Numbered from the stretch's first letter, positions 30,875-40,919 are shown. The stretch: 64,000 nucleotides of DNA from Ascarosepion bandense (GCA_037127315.1 JBBBDQ010001122.1:8204001-8268000), one strand, 5' to 3'. Numbers and translations are program-made. The notes: generated by a model not told the origin, from the letters alone.

Positions 30875-30985
30875 TTAGCCTTGGCTGGCAACCAGTCTAC
30901 TGTAGAAAGTAATGGCAACCGACTGCCGGATAATCTTTTGCTCAGTCATTCATGTCGCGAAAGCGTGTTTCATGTATGGCTGATT
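30875..30985 (+). mobile_element. SINE family A internal fragment
   Basis: TTAGCCTTGGCTGGCAACCA to the CGTGTTTCATGTATGGCTGA end region, sense, with a 3' deletion. Confidence 0.65.
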
Positions 30986-31084
30986 TTATACCGGTAGAAG
31001 TCCCAAAAATTCATCCATACACAGGAAAACAAAAATAAAATGGGGTGGGATTAACAATTTTTTGAATGTAAGGAAGTAAGAAGA

Positions 31085-31675
31085 AAATAAGGGACAGATA
31101 CCCATGTCGCCTATTAGAAGACATACCCCTCCCCCATACAAGAAGAAAGGGGACAGATACCCATGTCGCCTATTAGAAGACATACCCCTCCCCCATACAA
31201 GAAGAAAGGGGACAGATACCCATGTCGCCTATTAGAAGACATACCCCTCCCCCATACAAGAAGAAAGGGGACAGATACCCATGTCGCCCCCTATTAGAAG
31301 GGGACATACCCCTCCCCCACCCCACAAGAAGAAAGGGGACAGATACCCATGTCGCATATTAGAAGACATACCCCTCCCCCATACAAGAAGAAAGGGGACA
31401 GATACCCATGTCGCATATTAGAAGACATACCCCTCCCCCATACAAGAAGAAAGGGGACAGATACCCATGTCGCATATTAGAAGACATACCCCTCCCCCAT
31501 ACAAGAAGAAAGGGGACAGATACCCATGTCGCATATTAGAAGACATACCCCTCCCCCATACAAGAAGAAAGGGGACAGATACCCATGTCGCATATTAGAA
31601 GACATACCCCTCCCCCATACAAGAAGAAAGGGGACAGATACCCATGTCGCATATTAGAAGACATACCCCTCCCCC
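31085..31675 (+). repeat. 59-bp minisatellite, about 10 copies
   Basis: Unit AGGGGACAGATACCCATGTC plus AGAAGACATACCCCTCCC and ATACAAGAAGAA. The first units carry GCCTATT, then one variant has extra C and G (31285-31320), and the last six carry GCATATT. It is much more GC-rich than its surroundings. Confidence 0.95.
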
Positions 31676-31789
31676 ATACCAGTCAAAAGTTTAAAAGTTA
31701 AAATTTAGCCATGTCAGAGGGATAGAAGTGGTAGGGGGAACAGAAAGGAAAAAAGACAGAAGGGGTGGTTGACTGGGAAGTAAGCTATG

Positions 31790-31793
<4 letters not shown>

Positions 31794-31825
<32 letters not shown>
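31794..31825. repeat. (TA)n microsatellite
   Basis: About 16 units, directly abutting the 5' truncation of the LINE 3' end that follows. Confidence 0.9.
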
Positions 31826-31827
<2 letters not shown>

Positions 31828-32087
31828 CCTGACGGCTACGACCTCCAGAAATTTAAAAGCAAAGTTAATACTCACCTACTAACCACTGGACTCTAGCTCT
31901 CTCCCCTCCCCTGTATAATCTTCACTTTCTCTCCGTCCATGTATCTGTCATTGCACCTGCTTTCTCAGCTTTCTATTGTTCCTTTCTAACTAGCTTGTAC
32001 TCCTCACTCTTTTCTAATTAATCTTTCTACATTTATGTAACCCCCTGCACATCAGTGGCGTTTCTGCCTTGCTCTGGGTGAAATGAT

Positions 32088-32090
<3 letters not shown>
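31826..32090 (+). mobile_element. LINE 3' end, strongly 5' truncated
   Basis: Begins in the FPDGY.LQKFKSKVNTHLLTTG block (TTTCCTGACGGCTACGACC). Then stop, 3' UTR, CCCCTGCACATCAGTGGC and CTTGCTCTGGGTGAAATG. It matches the sense of 5640-5880 and 37000-37240 closely. It is flanked by (TA)n on both sides (31794-31825 and 32091-32124). Confidence 0.88.
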
Positions 32091-32126
<36 letters not shown>

Positions 32127-32301
32127 GGATTAACTCCGACATACTTTTAATTTATTTATTTAAACGGCTTTTTAATGAATACTTGTATTTGATTAGATAC
32201 ACTTTTTTTCATAATTTAAGGACGCATATTTTCCAAGCAATGATTTCTCGATTATTCAGGCCAGTAGTTCAGTAGTTTTATAAATTAATATACTGTTTAA
32301 T

Positions 32302-32371
<70 letters not shown>

Positions 32372-32404
32372 GATAATATTGACGCTAAAATGTCTTCCTT
32401 CTTC
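32091..32404. repeat. (TA)n, family C fragment and (GT)n
   Basis: (TA)n at 32091-32124. AGGCCAGTAGTTCAGTAG at 32258-32275 belongs to family C. (TA)n then (GT)n at 32302-32368. Confidence 0.8.
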
Positions 32405-32535
32405 CACCGAGCGCCCATAGCTCAGAGGTAGAATTCGGTCGAGTTTCAATCCTGGGTAAAAAGCAATCGGATGTCTAACCGTACTGATGAGCTGTGATAC
32501 AGCTGTGGATGTTTATATATATATATATATATATA
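32405..32535 (+). mobile_element. SINE family B, head region
   Basis: GAGCGCCCATAGCTCAGAGG (box A) and GAGTTTCAATCCTGGGTA (box B), then GATGAGCTGTGATACAGC. It runs into (TA)n after an internal loss of the CAGATCTG portion. Confidence 0.8.
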
Positions 32536-33339
32536 GTCAAGAACAAAAGTTGAATATTATTACAAATCCATATGTAATATCATATTTCGCTGCTCTCTTA
32601 TCATCTCACCGGTCGTCAGACCAAAATCATGCAACAATGAATGGTTCAAATTCATCCAGTGAAAGTCAAATGAAACAGAAAAAGAAAAATATCCAATTTT
32701 TGTTTCTTGATTATAATACTCTGTTAAATTTAACAATAAATTTTGACATTGACTTCTCTTTGGAATTTGCTTTACCAAATATCAAGGATTCTACTTTATA
32801 TATATCAGGTCTTATTATTTTTTTTACCTGGTAATATGACAGTAGATAAATTTAGGATTGTACCCCGTAAAAAATATTGGTCATTATCTTCAGTTGAATT
32901 CTGGCAGTAGAATATAGTCCTATTTCTTTTTTTTTCTTACGGTTCCTCCTCGTTCATTCGTCTGGGTGGCAAGTGTGTCGTGGCCACCTGCGTAAACCGT
33001 TGTTTACCCCTATGCCCATTCACACACCTTCAACTGTTATACAACATTCTGTGTTATAATCTTGCAGCATTTCAAAGTTAAAAGCATAACTCTTTCCCAA
33101 GGATATTTGATTGCAGTCTTGGAGAATCACTGAATGAAAAAAAAACTGGGTGAGGTTAGGGTTAACTCTGAATTAGATGTGTAAAGTTAAGAGTCATGTC
33201 AATTTTTAACCGTACAAAAAAAATTAAGCAAGCTCCATTTGCGAATAGATTTGCTGATAGCGTCAGTACAACTATTACGGGTGTTGTATGTTTATGGCGT
33301 TTAGCCAGACTAAGATACGTTAAGTAACCGGAATTCAGA
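32536..33339. other. Unrecognised DNA
   Basis: A 115-codon plus frame at 32487-32834 starts in a microsatellite and has no recognisable domain. A 33-bp word at 32803-32835 recurs at 35253. Confidence 0.45.
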
Positions 33340-33343
33340 GAGA

Positions 33344-33389
<46 letters not shown>

Positions 33390-33545
33390 TACTGAGAAAG
33401 AGAAATAGAAAGACTGAGACAGAGAGAGAGAGATTGAGAAACAGGTACTGACACAGAGAGAGAGAGATACTGAGAAAGAAAGAGAGAGACTGAAAAAGAA
33501 AGATGGAGAGAAAGACTGAGAAAGAGAGAGAGAGGGAGACTATGT
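33340..33545. repeat. (GA)n-rich simple repeat
   Basis: GA runs with interspersed ACTGAGAAAGA words. Minus frames give Ser/Leu-rich peptides only. Confidence 0.95.
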
Positions 33546-33571
33546 GAACATATATCCCAGTCTGCCTCATA

Positions 33572-33740
33572 CAGTGTAACCCGGATATAAGAGAGTTGTC
33601 GGCACCGGATAATAGTTCTCTTATACACGGGTTTGGTCTATCTTGTATACATTACCACAGGCTCTAATTTAGGACCATATAAACTCTCTTATATCTGGGT
33701 TTGATTTATATACATGTCTCTTATATCCGGGTTATATTAT
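33572..33740. mobile_element. pogo/Tigger-like MITE, about 170 bp
   Basis: TAACCCGGATATAAGAGA (33577-33594) is inverted at 33717-33736. Two further imperfect inverted words (CTCTTATACACGGGTTTGG, CTCTTATATCTGGGTTTGA) lie inside. A CAGTGTAACC terminus resembles pogo-type ends. Confidence 0.65.
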
Positions 33741-33784
33741 ATTGCACCAACATTTACCTCTAAATCAGTTATAACTCACTACTA

Positions 33785-34780
33785 ATGACAAAATCCAACG
33801 GTACAGTAAAAAAAAAAACAACACTTTACCAGAACTCTATCAGCACTATGTCCCCGATTTCTTTATTAGGCGTAAGACAAGGCTGTGTCTTTTCACCGGA
33901 TTTGTTCAACCTATACAGCGAGAATATTTTGAGGACCCTAGATGACACACCAGGATTTATTATTGGAGGCCACAACCTGAACAACATAAGATACGCGGAC
34001 GATACAGTACTGATTGCGGACACGGAAAGGAAACTGCAAGATCTCATACAGAAAGTAGCAGTGGAGAGTGACAAGATGGGACTACAAATAAACTTTAAGA
34101 AAACTGAGTGCATGGTCATCAGCAAAAGATACAACCCAAAATGCCAAATACAGGTGGGGGATAACAGAATCAAACAAGTCCAAGAATTTAAGTACCTAGG
34201 AAGTGTTCTAACAGGAGATGGAAAGTGCGACACGGAGATCCGAAGGCGAATTGGCATGGCAAAGGACGCGTTCCAGAAGATGAGCAAAATACTAACACAC
34301 AGGAAGATCTCAATAGAAACGAACAAAAGAGTGCTAGACTGCTACGTGATGTCAGTTCTTCAGTACGGCTGTGAATGCTGGACAATATCATCGAAAATGA
34401 GGACAAAACTGGAAGCGGCCGAAATGTGGTTCTACAGAAGGATGCTACGGATATCGTGGACTGAGCATACAAGCAACGACGAAGTGTTAGAAAGAATGGC
34501 AACAAAAAGGAAATTGATGCTGAGCATCAGGAAGAGACAACTGAAGTTCCTGGGACATGCAATGAGGAAGGAAAGCCTGGAGAACCTGATACTGACTGGT
34601 CAGATAGAAGGAAGGAGAGACAGAGGAAGGCAGCGGATAACATATTTGCAGGGCCTGATCAGGTGGATGACGGAACGGGGGTTGCCAGGAGCAACAGGAG
34701 CAAACATACTAAGAGCCACAAGGGATAGGGAGACGTGGAGATCCATGATCGCCTACGTCCTGAAGGGACAAGGCACATAG
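33785..34780 (+). CDS. RTE-type reverse transcriptase, 5'-truncated open frame
   Basis: 331 codons without a stop, the longest credible frame here. It starts inside the polymerase domain: block GVRQGCVFSPDLFNLY (29-44), then RYADDTVLIAD with the catalytic YADD at residues 70-73. Next come GLQINFKKTECM (thumb side), FKYLGSVLTGDG, VLQYGCECWTI, RRMLRISWTEH, and a conserved C-terminus (GLIRWMTERGLPGATG, RETWRSMIAYVLKGQ). A complete RTE ORF is about 1000 residues with an N-terminal APE endonuclease. That and motif A are missing, so the start codon is only the first Met of a truncated copy. A (AAG)n tail follows the stop (34783-34793). It would act in target-primed reverse transcription. Five broken relatives lie in the window. 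Confidence 0.88.
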   Translation: MTKSNGTVKKKTTLYQNSISTMSPISLLGVRQGCVFSPDLFNLYSENILRTLDDTPGFIIGGHNLNNIRYADDTVLIADTERKLQDLIQKVAVESDKMGLQINFKKTECMVISKRYNPKCQIQVGDNRIKQVQEFKYLGSVLTGDGKCDTEIRRRIGMAKDAFQKMSKILTHRKISIETNKRVLDCYVMSVLQYGCECWTISSKMRTKLEAAEMWFYRRMLRISWTEHTSNDEVLERMATKRKLMLSIRKRQLKFLGHAMRKESLENLILTGQIEGRRDRGRQRITYLQGLIRWMTERGLPGATGANILRATRDRETWRSMIAYVLKGQGT

Positions 34781-35300
34781 AAGAAGAAGAAGACAATTTG
34801 TCTTACCGGGGTGTTGAATTTACTTCACAGCAGCCCCCGTTTTGAGATTTTTTTTAATGTCTTAAATGTATCATTTTATTTCTTTATATTCACAACCTCC
34901 TTTTTCTGGTGAGTTCTGAACTTTGCATTTCTTTAGTTTTTGATCAACCACTGGTTTTCCGTACATTTCCATTTCCTGGTACTCATACTCGTATGTTCAA
35001 CGAATTCTTGGGATGTTGGTACGTCAACGTTATTAAACAGAACTTGCATAAGTTCTTTCTTGCGTTCATTTCTCTAGCAAATTTTAACTTTAACGGATTC
35101 TAATGCTTTTGTGTTCACATTTATTTCCTCTCACAATATAAATCACTTTTATAATTCGTGAACTTAGTACGCCGTCTTCCCACATTTATTTCCATTTATA
35201 TATACACTGACAAACACTTTTCACCAATTTTGAAAAATAATGTTGTTTTTGTTATCAGGTCTTATTATTTTTTTTTACCTGGTAATAATTGTTGAACGCC
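34781..35300. other. Unrecognised T-rich DNA
   Basis: No element recognised apart from the repeated word at 35253-35286. Confidence 0.4.
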
Positions 35301-35386
35301 GATTTAATTTTTGTTTTTTTTTACTATCATCAATTCTGCCAGTGACACGCCTTCCGGTGTATTAAGATTCGGCGTTATGCGGCATC

Positions 35387-35427
35387 CTATCAATAATTTT
35401 CCAACCAAATTCACCCGGGAGATCTTT
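35387..35427. repeat. 41-bp direct repeat (left), mariner sequence
   Basis: Matches 36066-36106 with two differences (CCAACCAAATTCACCCGGGA on the left). It lies inside a mariner transposase relic and brackets the SINE block. Confidence 0.85.
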
Positions 35428-36067
35428 TCATACTGGATCAGTTAAATGCCATACGTGATACACGCTTTGGGTGATCATGTCTCGAAAGAACATGACGGAC
35501 TGGGCAGAAAAATATCCCGCACTAGGTTGCTATTAATTTCTTCGGTAGCCTGGTTGCCAGCCAAGACTATAGAACCCAATCTGTCCTGTTATTTGACTCA
35601 TAGCTTGAGGGAGAAGAGATGTATTATATTATTAAGTAGTAATTAATAGGGGATCAGTTTATTACTTCATAACAATAGAAAACCGATCCCCCACTTTATG
35701 CCCAGTAGAAGTTTCAATTATGTTTCCAAATATTATATTCAGTCAGTCAGTTAAGTGCCATACGTGATCCACACTTGGGCGATCATGTCTCCAAGGAGGC
35801 ATGACTGACTGGGCAGAAAATTATACCGTGGTAGGTTGCCATTACTTTCTGCGGTAGACTGCCATGGCTATAGAATCAAATCTGTCCTGTTATTTAATCC
35901 ATAACTGGAAGGAAGAAACGGATTAATACCTTTCCCAAGGTTACTTGCGCGTAAGTGAATGCAATGAATTCAACTGGAATTCGAAATCGGCACCCCGATT
36001 TCTCGTTCCAAACCGATATGCACTGAACCACACCACACATACTGGATACAAATCGAATATATTTTCT
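35428..36067 (-). mobile_element. SINE family A heterodimer block, duplicated copy 2
   Basis: 640-bp block equal to 30152-30778 apart from 13 extra bp and scattered substitutions. It includes the CATACTGGAT edges and 20 bp of the other locus's right flank. The stem in its second unit is ATGTCTCCAAGGAGGCAT. It interrupts the mariner relic. Confidence 0.9.
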
Positions 36068-36545
36068 ATCAAGAATTTTCCAACCAAATTCGCCCGGGAG
36101 ATCTTTGGTCAGTAGTGCTGTGTGAAGACGAGCATTATCATGATGGAAGATGACTCCCTTTCTGTTGACTAAAGAAGGTCGTTTTCAGGTCAAAGCAGTT
36201 TTCATACGACGAAAATAGAGACTAGCAGTAATGGTTTGACTGTTGTCTAAACGTTCGTAATGGATGATCCCTGTAACACCCCACCATACACTCAACATGA
36301 ACTTTTTGGGATAGAGTCCTGTTTTCGATTGCTGAACTGGTATTTCTCCTCGATTTATCCACGATAGCTGACGTTAAACGTTATGGTAGAGAATCCACTT
36401 CTCATCACCTGTGAGAAGCCTACCCAAAAATGGTTTCTGAAGGTTTCGTAAAAGCAAAGATTCACAAGAAACACGTTGCATTTGCATTGGAACCTCTGTG
36501 AAACTCATAGAGTAGAGCCTGCCTAATGTGTTCTTTAGATGGAAA
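36066..36545 (-). pseudogene. mariner transposase relic
   Basis: Minus strand with several frameshifts. It shows KEHIRQALLYEFHRGSNANA (N-terminal helix-turn-helix region) and then, after a deletion of roughly 100 codons, LGRLLTGDEKWILYHN. Next come KKFMLSVWWGVTGIIHYE, NRKGVIFHHDNARLHTALLT and DLPGEFGWK. The GDEKW and HHDNA blocks carry the first two catalytic Asp residues of the mariner DD34D class. The third Asp (YSPDLAPSD) was not seen; the right-hand flank of the SINE block cuts near it. Dead copy, antisense. Confidence 0.88.
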
Positions 36546-36995
36546 GAACATGGGTGAGAATATTGCAGAAAAATATGAATGGTGCTTTAATAATAAGAAA
36601 GAAAAAGTTATAAATTAATCATGGTGATATGTTTAAGTAATAACAATATGCATAAAATAAATTACAATAATTTAAAATGCCCCCTTTACAAACTGGCAAA
36701 AACTTTTGCACTGACCTAATATATTCTCTGTATTCGTAAGAATTCATATTTCGATTCAAAAATTGATAGTAAGGGTCTGTGGTTTGTCTGCAAACAAAAA
36801 CTTCTACCGCGTATAAATTTGTGAAACATTTTGAGTAAAAATATTATTGCTAACACCTCTTTTTCAATATGACTATCGTTTTTTTTCTGCTGTTAGTAGT
36901 GAACGCAAAGCATGGGCGACGAATTTAATGTTACCATCAGCGTCATTATGTAGAATAACGTCTCATATACCATAATCATTTGCATTTTTTTTTGT
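36546..36995. other. Unrecognised AT-rich DNA
   Basis: No feature recognised. T-run at 36988-37000 belongs to the next element's tail. Confidence 0.4.
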
Positions 36996-36997
36996 TT

Positions 36998-37800
36998 TTT
37001 TTTAATCATTTCACCCCGAGCAAGGCGAAAACTCTACTGATGTGCAGGGGGTTACATAAATGTAAAAAGATTAATTAGAAAAGAGTGAGGAGTACAAGCT
37101 AGTTAGAAAGGAACAACAGAAAGCTGAGAAAGAAGGTGCGATGACAGATACATAGGTGGAGATAAAGGGAAGGTTATACAGGGGATGGGAGAGAGCTAGA
37201 GGCCAGTGGTTAGTAGATGAGTATTAACTTTGCATTTAAATTTCTGGAGGTTGTAGCCGTCAGGAAAGCAAGAATACGGGAGAGAGTTCCACAGGCGGGA
37301 AGTGCGAGAGAGGAAGCTGCAGGAGTAGAATTGTCGTCTGCATTTGGCTAACCTGACTGTGAATGGGTGGAACCCAGTTGCCAGTCTGGTTGCACGGGTA
37401 AACACCTGTTGAGGAGGCATCAGTGACTTAAGCTCATCCGAGCAGAAGCCATGAAAATATTTATAGAAGAGACAGAGGGAGGCCACATTTCGACGATGGG
37501 GAAGTGGCTGCAGTCGAGTCGCCAGATCAGTACCTATCACATTACAGACTCTCCTTTGGAGCTTGTCAAGAACACTGAGGAGAACGGCAGGGGCACCTGA
37601 CCATAAATGGCAGCAGTACTCCATGCACGGACGGATGGTTGACTTGTATATATGCAGGATGGATTCAGGTGGAAAAAACATCCTGGATCGACATAGTGAC
37701 CCAACCTTCTTAGCAGTAGATTTTGCTATGGATTCAATATAGTGGTTCTATTTGAGGTCTGAGGTTGAAATCAATAGGATTTCTGATTTCGGAATGTAGT
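36998..37800 (-). pseudogene. LINE ORF2 C-terminus and 3' UTR, young copy
   Basis: 161-codon minus frame (37681-37196): ILHIYKSTIRP, EYCCHLWSG, LDKLQRRVCNVIGTD, ASLCLFYKYFHGFCSDELKS, RTSRLWNSLPYSCFPD. The upstream part to 37800 continues in a shifted frame (YIES, then SDLK). 3' UTR and tail CCCCGAGCAAGG end in a T run. The nucleotide sequence is almost the same as 5640-6405; here FCSDELK is complete where the 5.6-kb copy has lost one codon. 5' truncated, no polymerase core. Confidence 0.92.
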
Positions 37801-37814
37801 GCTCTTATGATAAA

Positions 37815-38335
37815 ATTTGAGTTTGAATTGTTGTTTATTGGCATATCAACCTCTGTGGTTTATTTAATGCCAAAAAGGTAGAGTTTTAGGATATTTTTTT
37901 AATGTTTGGTTATAGCAAGAAGGTTGATTTAGTCAGATTTTGCGCGTAAGTGAATACAATGGATTCAACTGGAATTCGAACTCGGCTCCCCGGTTTTTCG
38001 TTCCGAGCCGATATCTACCATACCACAAGGCACATCCCAAAACTGGTATTTTTTTTCCTTCAAAAATGTAAAATGGCAATAAACTTTTTCTTTAAAAATG
38101 TGTAATAGTTATAATCTTTTTCTTAAAAAAAGTATTGTTGGTAATATTTTTTCTTCAAAAATGTATATTTTTCTATAAAAGTCTATTTTTATATTTTCAT
38201 AGTGTTTCGACTCCAGTTTGGAGGTTAACTATTTGCCCATAGCTGGGAGCCTAGCAGGTTCTACCACTCTGGGTCAGGGTGGACTTGGGAACAACAGCAA
38301 TTAAAAGGTGGTTCCATGCTTTTCACAATCTCCCT
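37815..38335 (+). repeat. Family D repeat with inserted SINE head
   Basis: Begins GTTTATTGGCATATCAACCT and runs through TTCTATAAAAGTCTATTTT to AACAGCAATTAAAAGGTGG. Related copies lie at 40627-40919/41647-41720 and 53408-53830. Nothing coding. Antisense SINE family A head at 37938-38034. Confidence 0.7.
37938..38034 (-). mobile_element. SINE family A head-only fragment
   Basis: GCGCGTAAGTGAATACAATG to ACCACAAGGCACA: only the tRNA-like head and the first body bases, antisense. Confidence 0.75.
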
Positions 38336-38338
38336 ATG

Positions 38339-38455
38339 GCTTACGGCCTATCACGTTGAATACACCGGTTCTCGCTCGATCACCGAAGTTAAGCAACGTT
38401 GAGCCTGGTCAGTACTTAGATGGGTGACCGCTTGAGAATACCAGGTGCTGTAAGC
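38339..38455 (+). rRNA. 5S rRNA-like sequence (SINE head), copy 2
   Basis: 117 nt that align with animal 5S rRNA over the full length, better preserved than the 23.7-kb copy: TATCACGTTGAATACACCGG, AAGTTAAGCAACGTTGAGCC (box A region), GATGGGTGACCGC (intermediate element), and GAGAATACCAGGTG (box C). The ends GCTTAC/GTAAGC pair. It could still be transcribed by Pol III with TFIIIA. The fusion to a tRNA-like head 12 nt on shows that it is the 5' part of a SINE, not an rDNA gene. Confidence 0.88.
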
Positions 38456-38650
38456 ATATAGTGACGGATGTGCGTTGTGGTGCAGTGGATATCGGCTCGG
38501 AAAGAGAAATCGGTGAGCCGAGTTCGAATTCCAGGTGAATACCCTGCACTCACTTAAGCACTGGTACTCTTGGGAAAGGTATTAATCCGTCCATTCCCTC
38601 CAGTTATGGGTTAAATAACAAGGGTAGGACTTGGGGACCCTGCTCTTAAA
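38456..38650 (+). mobile_element. 5S-tRNA chimeric SINE body, copy 2
   Basis: TGACGGATGTGCGTTGTGGT, box A-like TGGTGCAGTGG and box B-like GAGTTCGAATTCC, then the short body to AACAAGGGTAGGACTTGG. Same structure and same divergent 3' end as copy 1. Confidence 0.88.
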
Positions 38651-39223
38651 AACAAATCCCAATGAATCGTGAAAAGAAAAACGTTGTAAAAATAAAATAA
38701 CCTTACCGAAAATCATTGGTTATGACCTTAAAATGATCCCATAAGGATTGATAGGTCGTTAAGCCTCAAAAACAAAGAAACAAACACAATCTCCTAATCA
38801 GAGGTTTTGCTGACGGATGCATCTAATGATATGTCTGACGTTAGTATTTGCTTGATTTCTTTAAACGCCCTTTGGCATTAATTAGACAAGTTCTACTTGA
38901 TACTCTTTTGAGTAAATTGTTCAGAGGAGATCTCAATTTCTGGTTATTATATAATTTGCTAATTTTAGAAATGCTTGTAGCGTTGAAATGATTGTTGGAG
39001 AAGACATATTCTTAATTACACTTAACTTTAAGGAATCTGGTTGATGACAATTTTTGTCAATAATTTGTCCCAGTTACATGATTTAAGGTAAAAAAAAACA
39101 ATTCAAAATTTTCTTCACTGAGTTTAAACCCGTAATCTCGTATCGAAAAAAAAAACAAAAAAAAAAAAAAAAAGAAAAGAAAACTCTTGATATGTTGATC
39201 CTTACACACACTTTTAATTAATA
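38651..39223. other. Unrecognised, AT-rich
   Basis: Poly-A/T runs at 39147-39176. No gene recognised. Confidence 0.4.
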
Positions 39224-39607
39224 CTAGCAGTATAGCCCAGCGTTGCTCGAGTGTAATGAAAGCTTTCAAACTAATCCATGGTCCTGGAGCTCAGACTCTT
39301 TGGACGTTGGCACGAAACACTAAAAATCAATAGATGTTTCCAGTTAAAGCGAAACCGTAGACTGAAAGAAAAATGAATGGATGTAAGTCAAATTTTGATT
39401 TCCTGGTATCAATATCAAATAAGTTTTTTCGTCGTAAACTGAATTTTGAAGGCTAAATAAGTCCTCTGAGTAAATGGTATCATGGCTGAGACTAAGAACT
39501 ACAATTATACCTACTTCGAGCCAAACCCGAAGCAAAAACTAAAATAAAAGAGCTGAAAAAAATACAGACATACAGGCAGATAAACAGACACACACACAAA
39601 CATCTTG

Positions 39608-39668
<61 letters not shown>

Positions 39669-39977
39669 TTATCGGTTTTCTGCACTATTGTAAGAACTGT
39701 AACCTTGAAACTTCTGAATATCGTTTCTTATGTCTTTGTCTATGAGTGTATCAAATTGGATTAAAATCGGACCACTTTTTCTATAACCTGATTTTTTCGA
39801 TTATCGATTTTCGATATTTATCGGGGGTACCTTGACACAAAACCTAGCTAAGAACACTCGCAGACGCTTATAGTACAACTGTGTAAATTTTCAAGAAAAT
39901 CGGTCCAGCCGTTTCGGAGTCTATAGGTAACGGACACACAGACACACGCACATATACACACACAGAGACAAAGTTCC

Positions 39978-40032
<55 letters not shown>
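39224..40032 (-). mobile_element. Helitron-like element, antisense (copy 1)
   Basis: Antisense 3' end: the minus strand finishes GAGCAACGCTGGGCTATACT with terminal CTAG, preceded on the plus strand by A. The interior matches the 40.9-kb copy (CCATGGTCCTGGAGCTCAG, GACAGATAAACAGACACACA). Two (TA)n expansions at 39611-39669 and 39980-40032; the second replaces the exact 5' terminus. No Rep/helicase coding, so non-autonomous. Confidence 0.75.
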
Positions 40033-40035
<3 letters not shown>

Positions 40036-40626
40036 TCATATAAATTGCAATAGATTGTTCTTCAACATCTGGTCCGGACTTACTGTTACCTTTTCCATCC
40101 CCTCTCAGGAAGAGGGGTCAGGAATGTTTTGGGGAAGGGAATAATATTATGCACAATGGACTGAGTCAGTGGCAAGAAAATTCGCCCAAATTTCGCGTTC
40201 CAGGCGACCGATCTATTTCAACGTGAAAATTCTCGGAAGTTGAGAGCCCTTTGCAAAGCTCTCCTCCATCTTTCACTCCCCCCTCGCTGTTGTTCTGATC
40301 GACCCTGTTGCCACCCCACAGCCAGTCCGCCATGTTTCCTTCCTACGGACGTTGAGAGAAATACGCCCTTTTCTTCATTTCGTTCTGGTTTTCAAAATAT
40401 TGGATATCAAAAATCTCAGCAGAAATCTTACTCTTCTTAAAAAGAGGCAACTACAAACGTCTCATATTGCTCAGTTTGGTACAAGGGCTTAATAATGGTG
40501 CGCCCTGTGAGACAGTTTTGCCAGTAGGTGTAAATATCTTATCTATCATTATTTTTATTAACGACATTGAAAAAGGATGCTTGAAGACACAGACCCAAAA
40601 TGACGTGCTACATAGAGTTTGATTTT
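40033..40626. other. Mixed-complexity DNA, partly repeated at 41730
   Basis: 40075-40440 is more GC-rich and not recognised. AGAGGCAACTACAAACGT to TTTTGCCAGTAGGTGTA (40443-40530) recurs at 41730-41850. A 66-codon frame at 40240-40440 has no domain. Confidence 0.45.
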
Positions 40627-40919
40627 GAGTTTTGTTTAATGGCATATCAACAACTCTGTGGGTTATTTAATGCCAAAAAAGGTGTGGTTTTAAGGTATTT
40701 TTTGTAATATTTTTTTATAGCAAGAAGGTTGATTTAGTCAGATTTTAATGAAATTTTTTTTTAATTCTTTTTTTATTTTAGAAAACTGAAAATGTCTTCT
40801 AATTTTGTATTCAAAAATGTTTTGCTGAGAATAATTTTTTTTCCTTCAAAAATGTTATGGCAATAATTTTTTCTTTAAAAATGTATATTTTTCTATAAAA
40901 GTTTAATTTTATGTATATA
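40627..40919 (+). repeat. Family D repeat, left part
   Basis: GTTTAATGGCATATCAAC to TTCTATAAAAGTTTAATTTT. The repeat continues at 41647 after the Helitron. Confidence 0.65.

Noticed and set aside
33310..33628. Leu/Ser repeat frames on the minus strand
   Set aside because: (GA)n microsatellite.
38339..38455. Functional 5S rRNA gene
   Set aside because: Fused to a tRNA-like SINE head as in a second diverged copy at 23701; no tandem 5S array or poly-T terminator right after it.
39224..39990. Non-LTR or Penelope element
   Set aside because: First considered because of the microsatellite-like end; TC/CTAG termini and A^T flanks in sister copies fit Helitrons better.
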